Assembly: GCF_021462225.1 (NCBI RefSeq)
Contig: NC_061801.1
Span: 7,870,125 to 7,934,124 of the forward strand
Source of the DNA: Girardinichthys multiradiatus
Lineage: Eukaryota > Chordata > Actinopteri > Cyprinodontiformes > Goodeidae
Reading direction: 5' to 3'
DNA length: 64,000 nt
Made by a program: the position numbers and the translations under genes. The first letter of the stretch is position 1. Each line of letters starts with the position of its first letter. The notes beneath the pieces are model-generated. The model did no database searches, was not told the DNA's origin, and was given only the letters and a program-made list of their open reading frames with translations. Shown piece after piece: positions 1-26,928 of the stretch.

Positions 1-733
1 AGCTTTAAAGCTGTAAACATAATATGCAAGAGCTGACACAATTATGGGCATTTCAATGCTCTGTATTATGTAATAAAAAATAAAATGCACCTATTCAGTG
101 GCTGAACATAAGATTGATAATAGCGCCTGGTTAAGCTAAAGTGTAGCTAGTTTGCCATTCAGTTTGAGTAAAATGTCTCATTGTAATTTTGAGGTTTCAG
201 AGGTATTTTGGTAATGTTTCAGTTAAGATGTGTATAACCAGCCGGTACCTCACTTTTAAAATACAAATATTTGGAAAATCAGGATCTAAGAATACCTGGG
301 TTATGAAATAGATTACTGGATGAAAATACTTTAGTGTCTACATCTAAATCTTTAAAACCTTTGCATCAAGAGAAACTAAGTTCATTGCAGTTTTTAGAAT
401 GGTCTTCACCAGCAATTCTCTAGTCGTGTTTTTGCACATCAGTTGCTCTTCTAAAACCCATTTTCAGGCCAAATTAAAAAAATATGTAATATGTGTTGAT
501 AGATCCATGGTAGAAAAACAGTTTACTGGCGAAAAGCAGAGCAATGTCAGAATGGGCTAAAGAAATTAAAAGACGACACAAACAGAGATCTGAAAACAAA
601 TAGCTGTGGTCCATTAAACAGACAGACAGCAGTGTGAAGAGAAGAAGGGAGATTGATCCATGCACCCTGCCACCTCTCCTGTGCAGAAACTTACTCAGCC
701 TGCCTCTAGTGTCTGACCTACAGCGCAGAACCT

Positions 734-14533
<13,800 letters not shown>

Positions 14534-14660
14534 CTTCGTCACCTGGGCTGCGGCTGCGCAGTAGGCGTCGACAACTCTTGTGGCAGATCGTTTTGGTATA
14601 TAATGAAACCACCATTTGATCATTTGATCAAAATCAGAATAAGCTCTACTCTCCCAGATT
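14534..14660 (-). promoter_or_regulatory. Probable pitpnb 5' UTR and core promoter region
   Basis: The stretch just upstream of the pitpnb start codon is relatively CpG-containing near the ATG. About 65 bases upstream it holds a TATA-like TATATA on the minus strand (near 14597-14603). The transcription start is unknown. The TATA-like string could be chance, as PITP genes are broadly expressed and such genes usually have dispersed, TATA-less starts. Confidence 0.25.
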
Positions 14661-16485
14661 GTGCACACAAAGTTGACTTCGGTTCCACTTTGCTAATAAA
14701 AACACACACATTCAGATCGTCTTACAACTACTTCAAACATTAGAGCTTGTTAAATCAACATTCATTTCAATACTATTCTACAACTGTAACTGCAGCAGAA
14801 AGAAAGTTCCAGACATCTTAAAATCTTTGTATATTTAATATAATACAATAATTAATAGCTAGCATTGAATAAGAATCAGAGATATTTTAGTGTAATTCTT
14901 ATAAGTAAAAATGAAAATTGTACCTATCTGGAATGCTGTTGTATTGGATTTCAGTGTTTCCAAAGGTGACAAATGTCACTGCTTTTGTCATTTAAGTAAA
15001 TTTGGCTTTCAGTTATAGGTTTGCCACCTACATTCGTTTAGTCTATAATAAAGATTATGGGTATCTATTCTGTCCTGAACTTTCACCAGCTCACATTACG
15101 ACATTTTGTATTTTGCAATAAATAAAATAAAAATTATAGTGGAAGATATATGTACATTGAGGGTATGTGAAAATAAATTTTGATATCTACTTCTATCTAA
15201 TTTTTACACATTATAGTTTTGTTTCAAATATGTAAAATAGGATGAGAAACTAATGATAATGTTCAGACGTCAGGCCTCGGAATGACATCAAACCATAGTT
15301 GAGTGCATTCTAGTTGCAAGCAAGGAAAATCACAGGGAGTTATTAGTGGCCAGGCTACCTAATATTAACAATGCAAGTTAGTAATAACGCATTTCTCAGT
15401 ATTCTGTGCTTTACAACAGTAAAAGGACAAGTTGCAAAAAATGGTTGGCCAGTACTGTGTGCCACTGGTTTGGTAAGATGCAGTCCATCCAAAGAGCATA
15501 TATACGGTTTACTCCTGCAACTTTCACAACAATTTTGTTGGGGTTGGGCAGGGACCTCTGACTTTCTGTGTCTGAAGTCAGACCCCACCATAACTTCTGT
15601 TTATTTTTTTAGCTTGGAAACCCAGACATTCTGACTTCTGAGTACTAATAGTATGCACCATAAATACATTAACAGGAACAAAGCTGTTCTACATAAATAT
15701 GCAACATTTGTCGTAAAGACTGGCTATACATCAGTATTGAGAAAGATAAGAGCATCATCCTAAGGCTAGGATGCAAGGGGATGACAAATTGCAGGAATCC
15801 AAATGTTGTACCTTTTAAAACTACCTTAACACCACTTAGCTCCACCTGCTGTGCATATTTCCCAAACAAGCTCTTTCTTTTTTGTTATAGACAGTAAAAC
15901 AAAAAATTTTGTATCCGCTTGTCATACTTAAACCAATGGCAATAGGCATGGCCAATCACAACTGTATTTTTCTAGAAGTGATTAACTGGTGACACGTATA
16001 CAACTTAGTGGAAAAGAGACATCATTTGTCTTTGAAAACATAGTGTTGAGATATCTGATGTTGAAAAGAAGGACTGCGTTCTGTACAAGTAAAATTTTTG
16101 AATAATGAATTGAATTGAATAATGAATATGTTTTGAAAAGCATTAAAATGGCTTTCCATATAAGGTATTATTAAGTCGATTCACCCTTTAGTAAGGATGT
16201 GATTAGAAGGAACAGCTATCCTTCATGTTAAGTAATAGTATAACGTTTGCTTTAGAAAGAATGTCTAAATTCAAAATAGACCAGATGAAAAATCTCTTTC
16301 ATTTTCATCAGCTGTTTCTTTTTCAGTTTTTTTGTTTGTTTGTTTATATGGTTCAACAAAGAAACCTGAAATTCTTTATTTGTATGTGTGTGTGTGTTTA
16401 GTATTAAGAATACACACAAATATGTGTGTACTCAATACATAAGTTCTGTGATGTCTTTCCCTAGGGCTTGAGAGTGTGTTCGTGG

Positions 16486-16850
16486 GAATGTTTGTTCTAT
16501 TTCTCCAGAAGTGCATTTGTGAGGTCAGACACTGACATTGCATGAGATGGCCAGTTGCATTTATTCTCATTCATCTAATTCACCCCAAATGTGCTTCATT
16601 TGGGTTGAGGTCATGACATTGTGCAGGGCAGTCAAGTTCTATAACACCAAAACTTGCTGACTCATGACTTTATAAACAATACTTTTGCTGTGTAGTCATA
16701 TTGCAACAGTAACAGGCCGTCCCCAAACTTTGCTACAAAGCTGAGAGCCTAAAATTGTCAAAAATGTCTTGATAAGCTGAAGTATTAAGAGTTCCTTGCA
16801 CTTGAACTAAGGGCCAAGACTAACTCCTCAAACCCAAATTTAAAGAGTGG
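16486..16850 (-). mobile_element. Tc1/mariner fragment, non-coding remnant
   Basis: It holds CACCCCAAATGTGCTTCATT, TTGAGGTCATGACATTGTGC and GCCGTCCCCAAACTTTGCTA, the reverse complement of a well-known fish Tc1 transposase region. It is degraded, with no open frame. Confidence 0.7.
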
Positions 16851-18017
16851 AACTGAAAAAAAAATAATTGAAAGGTTTTCATGTACTAGATTAGGAAAGA
16901 AGATCTAAATCCAAATTAGAATCTGTGTGAAAAATTCAGTCTCTGGATGTTCAAAACAGGTAGCGAAAATAAGAAGTGTGCAACTCTTGTACGTTTAAAT
17001 TAAAATGTCTCAGGATGGAAGGAAATCACTGTGAACAGTATTGCAGCTGAAAGATCGGTTTTCTGGTTTAACAGGAACTTCAAGATGAGATGTCCAGGTG
17101 TAGTAAAAATGTGGAGTTTACCAAACACAAGATTTGCATTGCTTCCAAAACTTTGTTGGATGATTACACTGTTAGATTGCAAGGAGTGTTTCTAAGGATT
17201 TGCTGTCAACTACTTCAGAATTAAATGTTGATTATTTACCGTGTTTTTAGAGAGGAAATCCAACAATAACTCTACAATAATTTCTTCAAGCAAGAAAACT
17301 AAAGCAAAAGCTTTAATTGCCATGGCAACAAAGTTATCTGAATAGATCTCTGAAACTGCTGCAAAGTTAAACAATTCTATACATTTATTAAAACTCAATA
17401 ACAAGTTTTGACATTTGCATATGAAAATGAACTTCCATAAAAATATCAGTGTTTTTTGGTGTCTGTCATGTTTTATTGTCTTTATAAAATGTGTAACATT
17501 AAGTGGAAAACAGCTAAATACATGAAAAGGATTACCATAACTTTTAAAATAATAATTATTACATATTAACTTAAGCTCATATTTAGGTGGACTTACACAA
17601 ATAGCGAGCATTTTGAACAGAAAAAACATTGACTGACAATTTTGTTCCAGTCAACAGACCGCAAATCAGAACATTTCAGTGTACATCCAAACACATGCTC
17701 ACTAGTTGGACATTAAAACACAGTTAAAGCCAGAGACTCAAAGACTGCTTGAGAAGGCACAGTCACCACATTCAAACCATGTACGATGCTTTGCAACAGT
17801 AATCATATCGCTTGAATGTTTTCATGTTTTGTCATGTTACACCACAGACTTCAATATATTTTTGTAGGATTTAATATGATATACCAACACAAAGTTAAGT
17901 TGTAGTGAATTAAAGGACTATTAGATTAAAAAAACACCCAATGCCTTTTCAAGTTTGGCAGTCATATAGAGGGCACAGAAAGCCTGTGAAAAAGGTGCTG
18001 TGAAAGAGGGTAGCAAC

Positions 18018-18250
18018 CAATAGTGTAATAAGAGGGAATAATATAATACCTGATAATTAAGTAATAGTTTTTGTAACTTTAAATGTAATAAAGCCAACAG
18101 TGTAATAACTTGTTAATAATGCAATAAACCTTTTGAGTGAATGTTGTAATAACAGTTTTCCAGTATTGCTATCTTGTTACATTTTCAGCACAACATTAAA
18201 AATATTCTTTGAAAATATGATAACTAACACAGATAATGTAATAATTCATA
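18018..18250. repeat. AT-rich GTAATAA-word repeat
   Basis: Degenerate repetition of AATAATGTAATAA-like words over about 230 bp, bounded by Tc1-like sequence (17815-17935) and a SINE (18380). It may be part of a non-autonomous element or a decayed satellite; not resolved. Confidence 0.4.
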
Positions 18251-18379
18251 AATACGACTGTCTTTATTATTGGAATGTGTTAGAATTCAGGAAGAGAACA
18301 GTGGTTATGTGACCTACATTTGTTATAGAGTTATATTATATTACACTGCTTTCTTACTATTATAGTATATCTGCATAAA

Positions 18380-18860
18380 GTTTGCATGGTCCGCTTGTGC
18401 ATGTGTGGGTTCTCTCTGGGTACTCTGGTTTTATTTACCCACAGTCCAAAAGCATGACTGTTAGGTTAAATGATCTCTCTAATTTTCCCTTAGGTATGAG
18501 TGTGTTGGTTGTTTGCCCTGTGTCTCTCTGTAGGCATTTGTCCAGCCAAAGAACTCTCAGGTTCCTTTCGAACATTGACGTCACAGTATGCGCACAAAAA
18601 CCAAATATTGTGTGGCGCCCGAGTTGAGCCATAGTTCACGCCTGGAACCTCTCTTTTTGGTTGAACCTCGGGTCACGGGTTTAAAATCACTTCCAGGATT
18701 TAGAAAGGGCTCTGAACCGCATTGTTGGAAAAGGGGTATTTGTTGGCCTGTAATGGACTGGCAACCTGTCCAGGGTCTTGCCCAATGACCTCTGAAAATA
18801 AGCACCAGCCACCCCTGTGATTCTTCAAGAACAAGTGGGTATAGCTGATGGATGGCTATA
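18380..18860 (+). mobile_element. SINE (type C), interrupted by about 210 bp of foreign sequence
   Basis: The 5' part (18380-18530) has GTGGGTTCTCTCTGGGTACT, CACAGTCCAAAAGCATGACT and TTGCCCTGTGTCTCTCTGT. The 3' part (18746-18855) has TGTAATGGACTGGCAACCTG, CACCAGCCACCCCTGTGATT and TGATGGATGG. The intervening 18531-18745 block is absent from the 22678-23015 copy of the same family. Confidence 0.7.
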
Positions 18861-19170
18861 GGAATGGAATGGTTTAGATCAAAGCCTATTAATCTATTAG
18901 AAGGGCCCAGTCAAAGTCCAGACCTAAATCCGACTTGCAGTGTAAAAATTTCAGTTTCTAGAAGTGTAAAGCATGTAGAAACATACCCCCACAGGAAAAA
19001 TTTTTTTTTTTTTTTTTATTTCACAATCATGCACTACTCTGTGTATTAAATTAAATCCTAATAAAATGCTGTTTGTGGTTGTAACATAACAAAATGTGAA
19101 AGTATTCACACAAAAGTATTAATTTCCCTTAATTTCAAGGGAAATGAATACTTTTGCAAGGCACTGAACA
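18850..19170 (+). mobile_element. Tc1/mariner 3' end
   Basis: It reads GGTTTAGATCAAAGCC, CAGTCAAAGTCCAGACCTAA, then the TIR part with GTTTGTGGTTGTAACATAAC and GAATACTTTTGCAAGGCACT. It ends within 170 bp of the ttc28 stop codon, so it likely lies inside or next to the ttc28 3' UTR. A matching 5' TIR-like piece is at 17815-17935. Confidence 0.75.
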
Positions 19171-19338
19171 TCCTACATACACACATACGTACACACACGT
19201 GAAAACGGATCAGTGTGAAATGGCCTGGTTTAGGTTTCACCTTTAGCAGAGATTGGTTAAGTTGTATTTTACTGAAAAAAGGACAGCTTCTATCACTGTA
19301 CATAGAAAGTGAATCCTCAAATCAATCTTCTGCAGGAT

Positions 19339-22300
19339 TTAACATTTAGAAGATGGAAAAAATTGTCCAGGGGAGAGAAACTTGTATCCATTCCCAGAGG
19401 GAAGTTTGATGCCTCCTTTAATGTTTGTTGGAAGACTTGCTGATAGAGTAAGAGGAGGTTTTGGGTCCAGTTTACGGTGCCCGTTTGGTCTGTCACAGTC
19501 TTCCTGCCTGTCCACATGTTTCTTGCCGGACCCTCGTCTGGGTGAGAGATTCAGCAAACCCAAAACATCTTTCTGAACTGTACTCATTTTCTTATTCCCA
19601 CCTCGGAGCAAAGTGGCAGGATTGGGGGCCTCCTGTTTCTGGCTGACACTGGCCCAGAAGGTTTTCAGGTTGTGCATTGCCTGGACCTTGTTGTCCTGTT
19701 TTGACTGGCTGGGCTCAGAAGCATTTGCCGGGCTGGACGATGTGGAGACAGACCCTCTGGAGGAGTAGGAGAGGGCTGGAGATGGGGCACTGTCGGCAGG
19801 AGAGCGAGAAGGTGATATGTGGCAGCTGTAAGGTGAACCAGAGTATTTGGGTTTGTGTTGGGACTGTATGGGCTCCTCTGAGGAGCTGAAGATGAGGGGG
19901 GAATGCTTCTCCTTCACAGGGAGATACAATGAAGGAGAAGAAGGAGTCGTGGTGTTGATTTTCTGCAGTGATGAGGAGCGGGACGGCGGTTTAGGAGGAG
20001 TTGGAGGAGGCCTTGAATCAGTGGTGGAGAGGGGTGAAAGATGCTTATGGACAGAAAAAGGGGACGAGCAGGCTTTCAGACTTGCTCTGCTGGGAGGTCT
20101 GCTGAATGCACTCGTCTCAGATGGCTGGAACCCACATGCTCCTCTGGCAGGTTTTAAAGTTGGGGTTGTGGGCATAGACAGAGATGGTTGCCTGGTGTAA
20201 GGATCTTCTTGGCCCTCAGCTCCTCTCAGCGCTTTTACTCTGGTATTTGCTTTTTGCAGAGTCTCCACAGCTTGCATGTGGCTCTGGGTCTCCTCCAGGA
20301 TCTTTTGCGCCAATTCGTGTGGATCCAGTTGTCCTGCAGGGCCCATCCTCTCCTCTTGTGACTTGACGGTGCTGTCTGTTTCAGTGCTCGACTGGTCTGA
20401 CTCAGAGCTGCAAGCCTTCCCTTTTACTGTCCGTTTAGACAATGAGCTAGAAGAGATAAAGGCAAAGAGAAATTGTATTTGGAATGAAACGTATTTGGAT
20501 GTGGAACTGTTTTAAAAAAGAAAAAACTATCCAAATCTGCCCGACCTATGTGACATTATAAAGCTCAACCTGATTGAGATTGGCTTATTTAGGGCTTCAT
20601 GCTTAAATTATAACAATTCTGCAAAGAAGAGTAGGCCTAAATCCCCTTACAGTGATGTAAAATACTCATTGCCACTAATCGCAACGCAGTTGCCTGCAGT
20701 GTGGAACAACTAGGTTTAAGGGTTATGGGGCAGTTTTTCATATTGGGCCAGGCTGCATATCTTTTCCCCCTCAGTAAATTAAATCAACAATGACAGGATT
20801 TCTTTGACTAAATCAATCCTGAACTTACATTTTTTGGATGACCTTGGGGCTTATAGGATCTGCCTGCACCAGTGGTGGAGCTTTAAGCGGGGAGGTAGGT
20901 GTGCTGATGCTCCCCTTGGAGGAAACTGTCAGAGTTTGGCACAACACAGATCCTTGTCCAGAACCACCTTTGCCTTGTCGGTGTCCTCCGGGGAGTGGTA
21001 ATGTGTCACATTCCCTCCCTGCTCGTCCCAACGGCTCACTGCTTATAATAGAGAACCCCTCATACTCCTCGTCCTCCCCTCCTGCCAATCCTCCTCCATG
21101 ATTGGTCAGCCGGCCTCTTGACAGGCCGCCGGCATGGCGTTGCAAGGAATAAAGGCCCGTCCCTCCACCCTGCTTCACTGGCTCCTGCTGATGTGAGCGA
21201 TGGCTGATGATGTCACTTCCTGCTGGTTCAGGGCGAGTCAGGAAGCTAAGAGAGGACGCAAGAGAGCTGAGGCTGTAGACAGAGATGGCGTCACAGGAGA
21301 GGTTGTCAGAGCAGCCTGGGGGTAGGAAGGAGGGCTGAGGTGGGTAGCAGCTGAGGGAGACGGGCAAGGAGTGAGGCTGGGAGGCTGACTGGGAGGAGGA
21401 CAGAGACTCTAAAGAGGAGGAACTGTCCATGCTCAGTCGCTTAGGCAGCTCTGTGGAATCTTAATGATAAAAGGAAGACAATTAATAGATAATTGTAATG
21501 TGAAAATAAGTTAAAATTATTTGATATAAAAAAAATACATTCGTTATTCTTACCAAACAGGGCAAGAAGAGCCTGAAGGGCCAAATGCATATTACGTCTG
21601 CTGGCTTGTTTTCCAGTCTTTAACACAACTTCCTCCTGACCGACCTCACACAGATCAAAACCTGCAAAACATAAGATACTTCATGATACCTTATATCGGA
21701 GTAAACTAATATGTTTACTAGAAATGAAAAAACGAAGCTAGTTGAGGACGTTTTCTACGCTTTTCATACACAGAATATGAGCAGATGCCAGGCAAATTCA
21801 GATTTAACTGGCTTTCATTTTATCTATTCACCCAAATGTTGCCAGAGATACTTAACTAGGTACAGTATATTGGACGTCAACTGGGCTTTTGCAACACATT
21901 AATATTATTTGATCTACACCACTCCATTGTAGCTCTGGTTGTATGTTTATGGTCGTCCTGTTGGAAGGTCAAGCTCTGGTGTAGTTTTACAGATTCTTAC
22001 AGGTTTTCTTCCACCCTCTCTGACCAGTTTACATGTCCCTGCTAAAGAAATGCCCCCACCCACCTGTAAGTATGTTGTCAATATCATGTCCTATTATTTT
22101 ACATGATTATTACTATTTCATTTCCAAATAGTTTTAGATATATTGTTTATAAAAGCCCATCTAGGGACAAGTGCTGCGAACGTATAGCGTATGTTATAAG
22201 CACCATGAGACAGGGATGGGACTGCTGTTTTATTTAGTTTGTCTATCTTATAGTGTGTCTGTCCCTATCAAATAAACCAGATAAATAAATAAATATGATG

Positions 22301-25300
22301 CTCACTTTCTTCAAATAGATTTTTTTCACAAATTGTTTGTGGTTTTCATGCCATTCTTTCATAAAGGTCAGATTTGTGGAAGGCCCAAAAAACATTTGTT
22401 CTGCTAACAGACTCTCTTCAGCTATGGATCTCTGTAGCTCCTCCAGAGTTACTGTTGGCCTTTTGGCCACCTCTCTGATTATTGCTCTACTTGCCCCGCC
22501 TGTCAGTTTAGATTAATCTCAGAGGCCTTCACAGAACAGCTGGATTCATACTGACATTAAATTACACACAGGCGGATGCTATTTACTTGTAAGGTCTCTT
22601 CTGAAGTGCCTTGAGACGACATGTAATGTGAATTGGCGCTATATAAATAAACTGAATTGAATTCTGATAGCAGCTGTAGCTGCACAATGGCGCAGTTGTT
22701 TGCACAGCTGCCTAGCAGCAATAAGGTCCTGGGTTCTATTCCCAACCAAGGATCTTTCTGTATGGTTGTTAGGTTGGTTGTTATCCTTGTACATGCGTGG
22801 GTTCTCTCTGGGTACTCCAGCTCTTACTCACAGTCCAAAAGCATGACTGTTAGGTTAATTGGTTACTCTAAATCCTGTGTGTGTGTGTCTGTATGTGTGA
22901 GTTTGTATAGTGTGTGTATGGGTGCATGTGTTGTCTCTGTGTTGCCCTGTGATGGCCTGGTGACCTCTCCAGGGTGTAACCCCCTTTTACCCGATCACCC
23001 TCCCACTGCTGGTGTGTCACATAAAATCTTAATAAAATACATTGCAGCTTTGGGTTCTAACTAACAAAGACATGAAATGCACTGTTAGCAGCCATGTGCC
23101 ATAGCGTATACCACATGATATAAATGACAGCATGGAAATTATGAAGGTGAAGTTCAGTTTCTTGTAATGACGACTCACCGAGTGCAGCCAGGAACTCATG
23201 GCAGCCTGGGAGCCTCCATAGCTGCACACTTATCGACACTTGAATGGGAGCCAGTGGGAAGTCTTGCTCTTTGTCGCCTGACTGCAGCTGCACCAGAACT
23301 TGATGAAGCTTTGAAGAGGAAATAAGATGTAACTGTAAGCATGGATTGATTTTTTCAACCACATTCCCTGAATACCTTTCCTACCTCTGACATATTTATC
23401 ACATTTGGAAATTTACACAGAGCCATTCACATAAAAAACAACGTTCTAAATCACATAGGGGTTTCTGAGCAAATACTATAATTAAATCAAAGCTCATGTA
23501 TAGCGCCCACACTGATGAAAATGCATGCAGCCAATATCTGTTAAATTTGAGTGAGCCTGATTTGACCCATATTCAGGTCAATTCAGAAATTTAATGACGA
23601 AACACTTACCATCCCCACCATGCTTTTAACTGCCTTTGAGATGCAAGTATAAAAGAAGAGGACAAACAACTTTAGTGTTTTCTTTCTTTTGCAAACGCTG
23701 GCTTTGTGCCACTACACATTCAGTCACGCATGAATGAACTTCAGTTTATAATAACAATAACTGAAAACTAGTATGTTGTTTTTTAGGTATGTCTAGGACA
23801 CTACAAGCAAGGACCGGTGGCTGGCAGTAACAATTGACCAGATGAAATATGGATATTTCTTTTGGCACTAATCCTCTTCTGTCTTTCAGTCATTATTTCA
23901 GTCAGTTTTCAGTCATTATTTTAATATGACTGATCTGTTTGACAGCTAGTTGAAATGAAGAAATATGAGATGAACATGTCAGGATAGAAAAAGCACACAA
24001 GGACATTAGGAATGGACAAAGAGCACAGACCAGAATCAGCTGTGAAAGGTAAAATGTTTTATCTATTCAAATATTTCCCAACATTAAACACCTTAACAAA
24101 CAATGTTTCCTGAGCAATCCATTTTCTCCCTCTCTGCTGTGCTGCAGCTATGAGTCCTAAGCCCCACCCTGAGGATGTAGCTATGCCAACAGGCAGTTTA
24201 GTTATCCAATCAACTGTAGAACTGATGATTAAGCCTAACACGCTCCCTGCTGTGGTTTCAACTCAAATGTGAAGTGTTCTTACAAATAGAACATCAGTAA
24301 GAACAAGAGTTGGCTAATTATTTAATAAACTGTTCATCTTAAAGCCCTGATATAGCTCTACATTTCCTTGAACACTAGCCAAAGCACACACTCCTATTGA
24401 TACAACTTTTAACCGCCGTCAACATCAGAAGCCAAAATCCTGAAGGGATTTCAACACTAGAGATAATAAATGAGTAAAGAAATCAATTTGCAATGTGAGT
24501 GAATAAATAAAAAAAATTCTAATAGGACTCAATGCTGGTAAATATTCTCAGTCTTTCACTATATGGTAGGTCCAGAAAAGGCTGAAAAAAAACCCAAATT
24601 GACTACGGTTGTAGTTGAAGGCGTTTCGCTCTTCATCCAAAGGGCTTTCTCAATTCGAAGCTAATGTGAGAGAGGTTCCAAGCTTTTAAACTGTTTGGGA
24701 TGTTCTGCAAATTTAAATTCACATGCAGATTAGACTCCCCTGACGTTAGTGGCGCTGTTAGCCTGGATCACTGAGAGATGTTCAGGTCAAATGCAAGGAG
24801 GTGTGAATTGGTTTGAAACTGACTGGGTATCAGGCTTAATGCTGAACTGTATATTTTTGAAAGATAAAATCTGAGGCCTCCTCATCTATTGATTAATCTT
24901 TTCTCGTTTGACATAAATGGCGTCCTTACTCCATTCTCAAACTATCTATCTTTTCTGTCCAAAATATAGACATTTTTGTTCTCAAAATAATGTCGTCTGT
25001 TGTGCCTTGCATCCATGGAGACGTTGTTTTGCTTCTCCAGTGTAGAGATTTGGGCATTTCTCACTGCACTGAAAGCAGACACCATGCCGCTCAGTTTGGA
25101 TTTGGGTATTTTGCACCTTAGAATGAAACAACTTCTGTCTGAGAGTTTGGTTAGGTCTGAAATTCACCGGGATGTGGTGTTTGGAGTCAAATTTGAAAAC
25201 GTCAATGGAATGGGAGTCAATGGAACAAGAAAATGCTGAAGGGGGACAGATTTTTCTATTTAGTTAAAAAGGCACAGAAAAAAAAACTTGAAACACAACA

Positions 25301-26928
25301 TGGCCAATACATTTTTTACCATATGTGAGTGCAGTCTTTCAACTATTTTTACCTCTATTTCACACTGACTCTGTCATCTGTGCATTATGCTCTCCTTCGC
25401 AAATAGAGCCCATTCTAGTCAATGCGGTAATACACACCGGCTCCGCGGCACTGCGGCAAGAAGGAGAGCCCTCCTCCGTCGTCCGTCAGAGATACGGATC
25501 AAGTCTATTTTTGACAGATGACGGAGCACATATGCGTGGATTTCAATAGGGGTAAAGTTCAAAGATGATGCAGCTATTGCAGGATGCATGAACGGATCAG
25601 GGGATGTATGAACTGATCCTAATACAGATCCAGTGTGAATTGCTGCATGGCACAATTTGTTACAGATGACGAAGCAGACACAGAACATAGTCAGTGAATT
25701 CGTTGTATGTACAGTTCTCGGAACATTTCATACTAACAAACTTTTAAAATTACCTTTCCAAATCCCTAATAAACAGGCCATTGTTGGGGTTTGGACAGAT
25801 GATTTTAGCGGGGAAAATATCCTTTGATTTGAATTGAGGACATGCTCACACTCCAACACAAGCATAGAGAAGCATCATTGTATTTTTCAGCTTGGGAACT
25901 GGATGCTTTTGGCCACTTCACTCTTATTTCATGTACCTTATTCTATACATTCATATTTACATCTTTACACCTAAATCATTTGTTTCCTTTCAACAAAATC
26001 CATGCCAATAATTACTTTCAATAACTACTCAAAATCTATTTATCGCAAAATGTTTTTAATCAAAGACCACATGGACACGTGTGCAGCTGCACTGTACATC
26101 ATTGCAGTACCTTGTGAATGAGCTGTTCTCCTGCTTCAGATGTTGTGACCAGTTTACAGAGAGCCTGCAGAGCTGGAGGGGTCAGACCTGGAGGGATGCA
26201 CATATACATGCATTAGACCTTTAATAGCAATATTGTACATTTAATTTTGGGTTGCTCAGGTTCTTTCACGCAATTCTCCTACTAAAAAGCTACTGGGTTT
26301 TACTAGAAACATCTTAATACTTTTTAGCCTGACTGCCATAAATAATTTTTGCTTTGTTTATGGACTCTTTGTCCTTCTAGAGCTAATGTGTGAACATGAG
26401 CAGTCCATAACAGTTCAAGGAGCTGTGTTTTTTTCAAACATCACATACATTTAATATAGATTTTTCAGAGCCTTTAGCCTTTAGTTTGAATTGAGTTTGA
26501 ATTATTGTCTTGCTGATGTACTTTCCATGGGTTAGGTGTGACCCCGAATCTTATTTAAGCAGTGTGACTGACAAGAGAAGCCTTTTGAATAATGGAACAG
26601 CTCTTTTACCAAGCAGAGACTGCAGCGTGGTGCTGCACTGCTGCAGACGATCTCCAGGGTCGGACATCGGGAAGAACACCGCCGCAGGGAGCCCAGCACC
26701 GCAGCCGGAGACTTCAAGCCGAAAGCCCACAGCAGACAGGAGGGCCTGCCATCCGGGAACTCCCCCGACCTAACCAAGCAAAGAGGAGACGTAAGGGGAT
26801 CATGAGCAGAGTGGGAGCAGAGGATGGTATTTAAAAACAAGAAAACAGACCTTATTCTCGATGCTTTGCTGCGATGTGTACATCGGGTTACAGTGACCGC
26901 TCTGAATGCGCTGCAAGGATTTTTCCAC
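19339..26928 (-). CDS. ttc28: ttc28 exons encoding the C-terminal region
   Basis: Eight exons. The first five (26851-26928, 26610-26769, 26111-26187, 23610-23633, 23179-23308) encode a conserved, partly helical stretch: VEKSLQRIQ, GWQALLSAVGFRL, DPGDRLQQCSTTLQSLLG, ALQALCKLVTTSEAGEQL and VSISVQLWRLPGCHEFLAAL. Then come 21554-21661 (GFDLCEVGQEEVVLKTGKQA) and two large exons, 20829-21450 and 19339-20446. The large exons are rich in Ser and Pro and look disordered, with conserved islands: DAISVYSLSSLASSLSFL, EEYEGFSIISSEPL, SESDQSSTETDSTVKSQEE, LAQKILEETQSHMQAVETLQ, VQAMHNLKTFWASVSQKQE, KDVLGLLNLSPR and the extreme C-terminus GYKFLSPGQFFPSSKC. They carry many SP and PxxP sites. No enzymatic motif is visible. 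Confidence 0.92.

Larger units (their letters stand above)
14661..19338. other. Intergenic stretch between pitpnb and ttc28
   Basis: No supported gene. It holds a degraded Tc1 fragment at 16486-16850, a (TG)n stretch near 16381-16400, an AT-rich run of GTAATAA-like words at 18018-18250, an interrupted SINE at 18380-18860 and a Tc1 3' end at 18850-19170. Short open frames, such as 17210-17629 on the minus strand, have AT-driven composition and no recognisable domain. The ttc28 3' UTR must begin at 19338 and run downwards; a poly(A) signal could not be placed. Confidence 0.7.

Noticed and set aside
17210..17629. 139-codon minus-strand frame in the pitpnb-ttc28 intergenic region
   Set aside because: AT-driven composition (Phe, Ile, Leu, Lys, Asn), no homology recognised, and Tc1 debris on one side.
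19382..21101. Several plus-strand frames of 60-117 codons opposite the last two ttc28 exons
   Set aside because: They are shadows of the GC-richer ttc28 coding strand; the minus-strand exons are in phase with the rest of the gene and conserved.
26510..26840. Plus and minus frames of 80-102 codons around 26.5-26.8 kb
   Set aside because: They are out-of-frame readings of the real ttc28 exon 26610-26769 (GWQALLSAVGFRL block).
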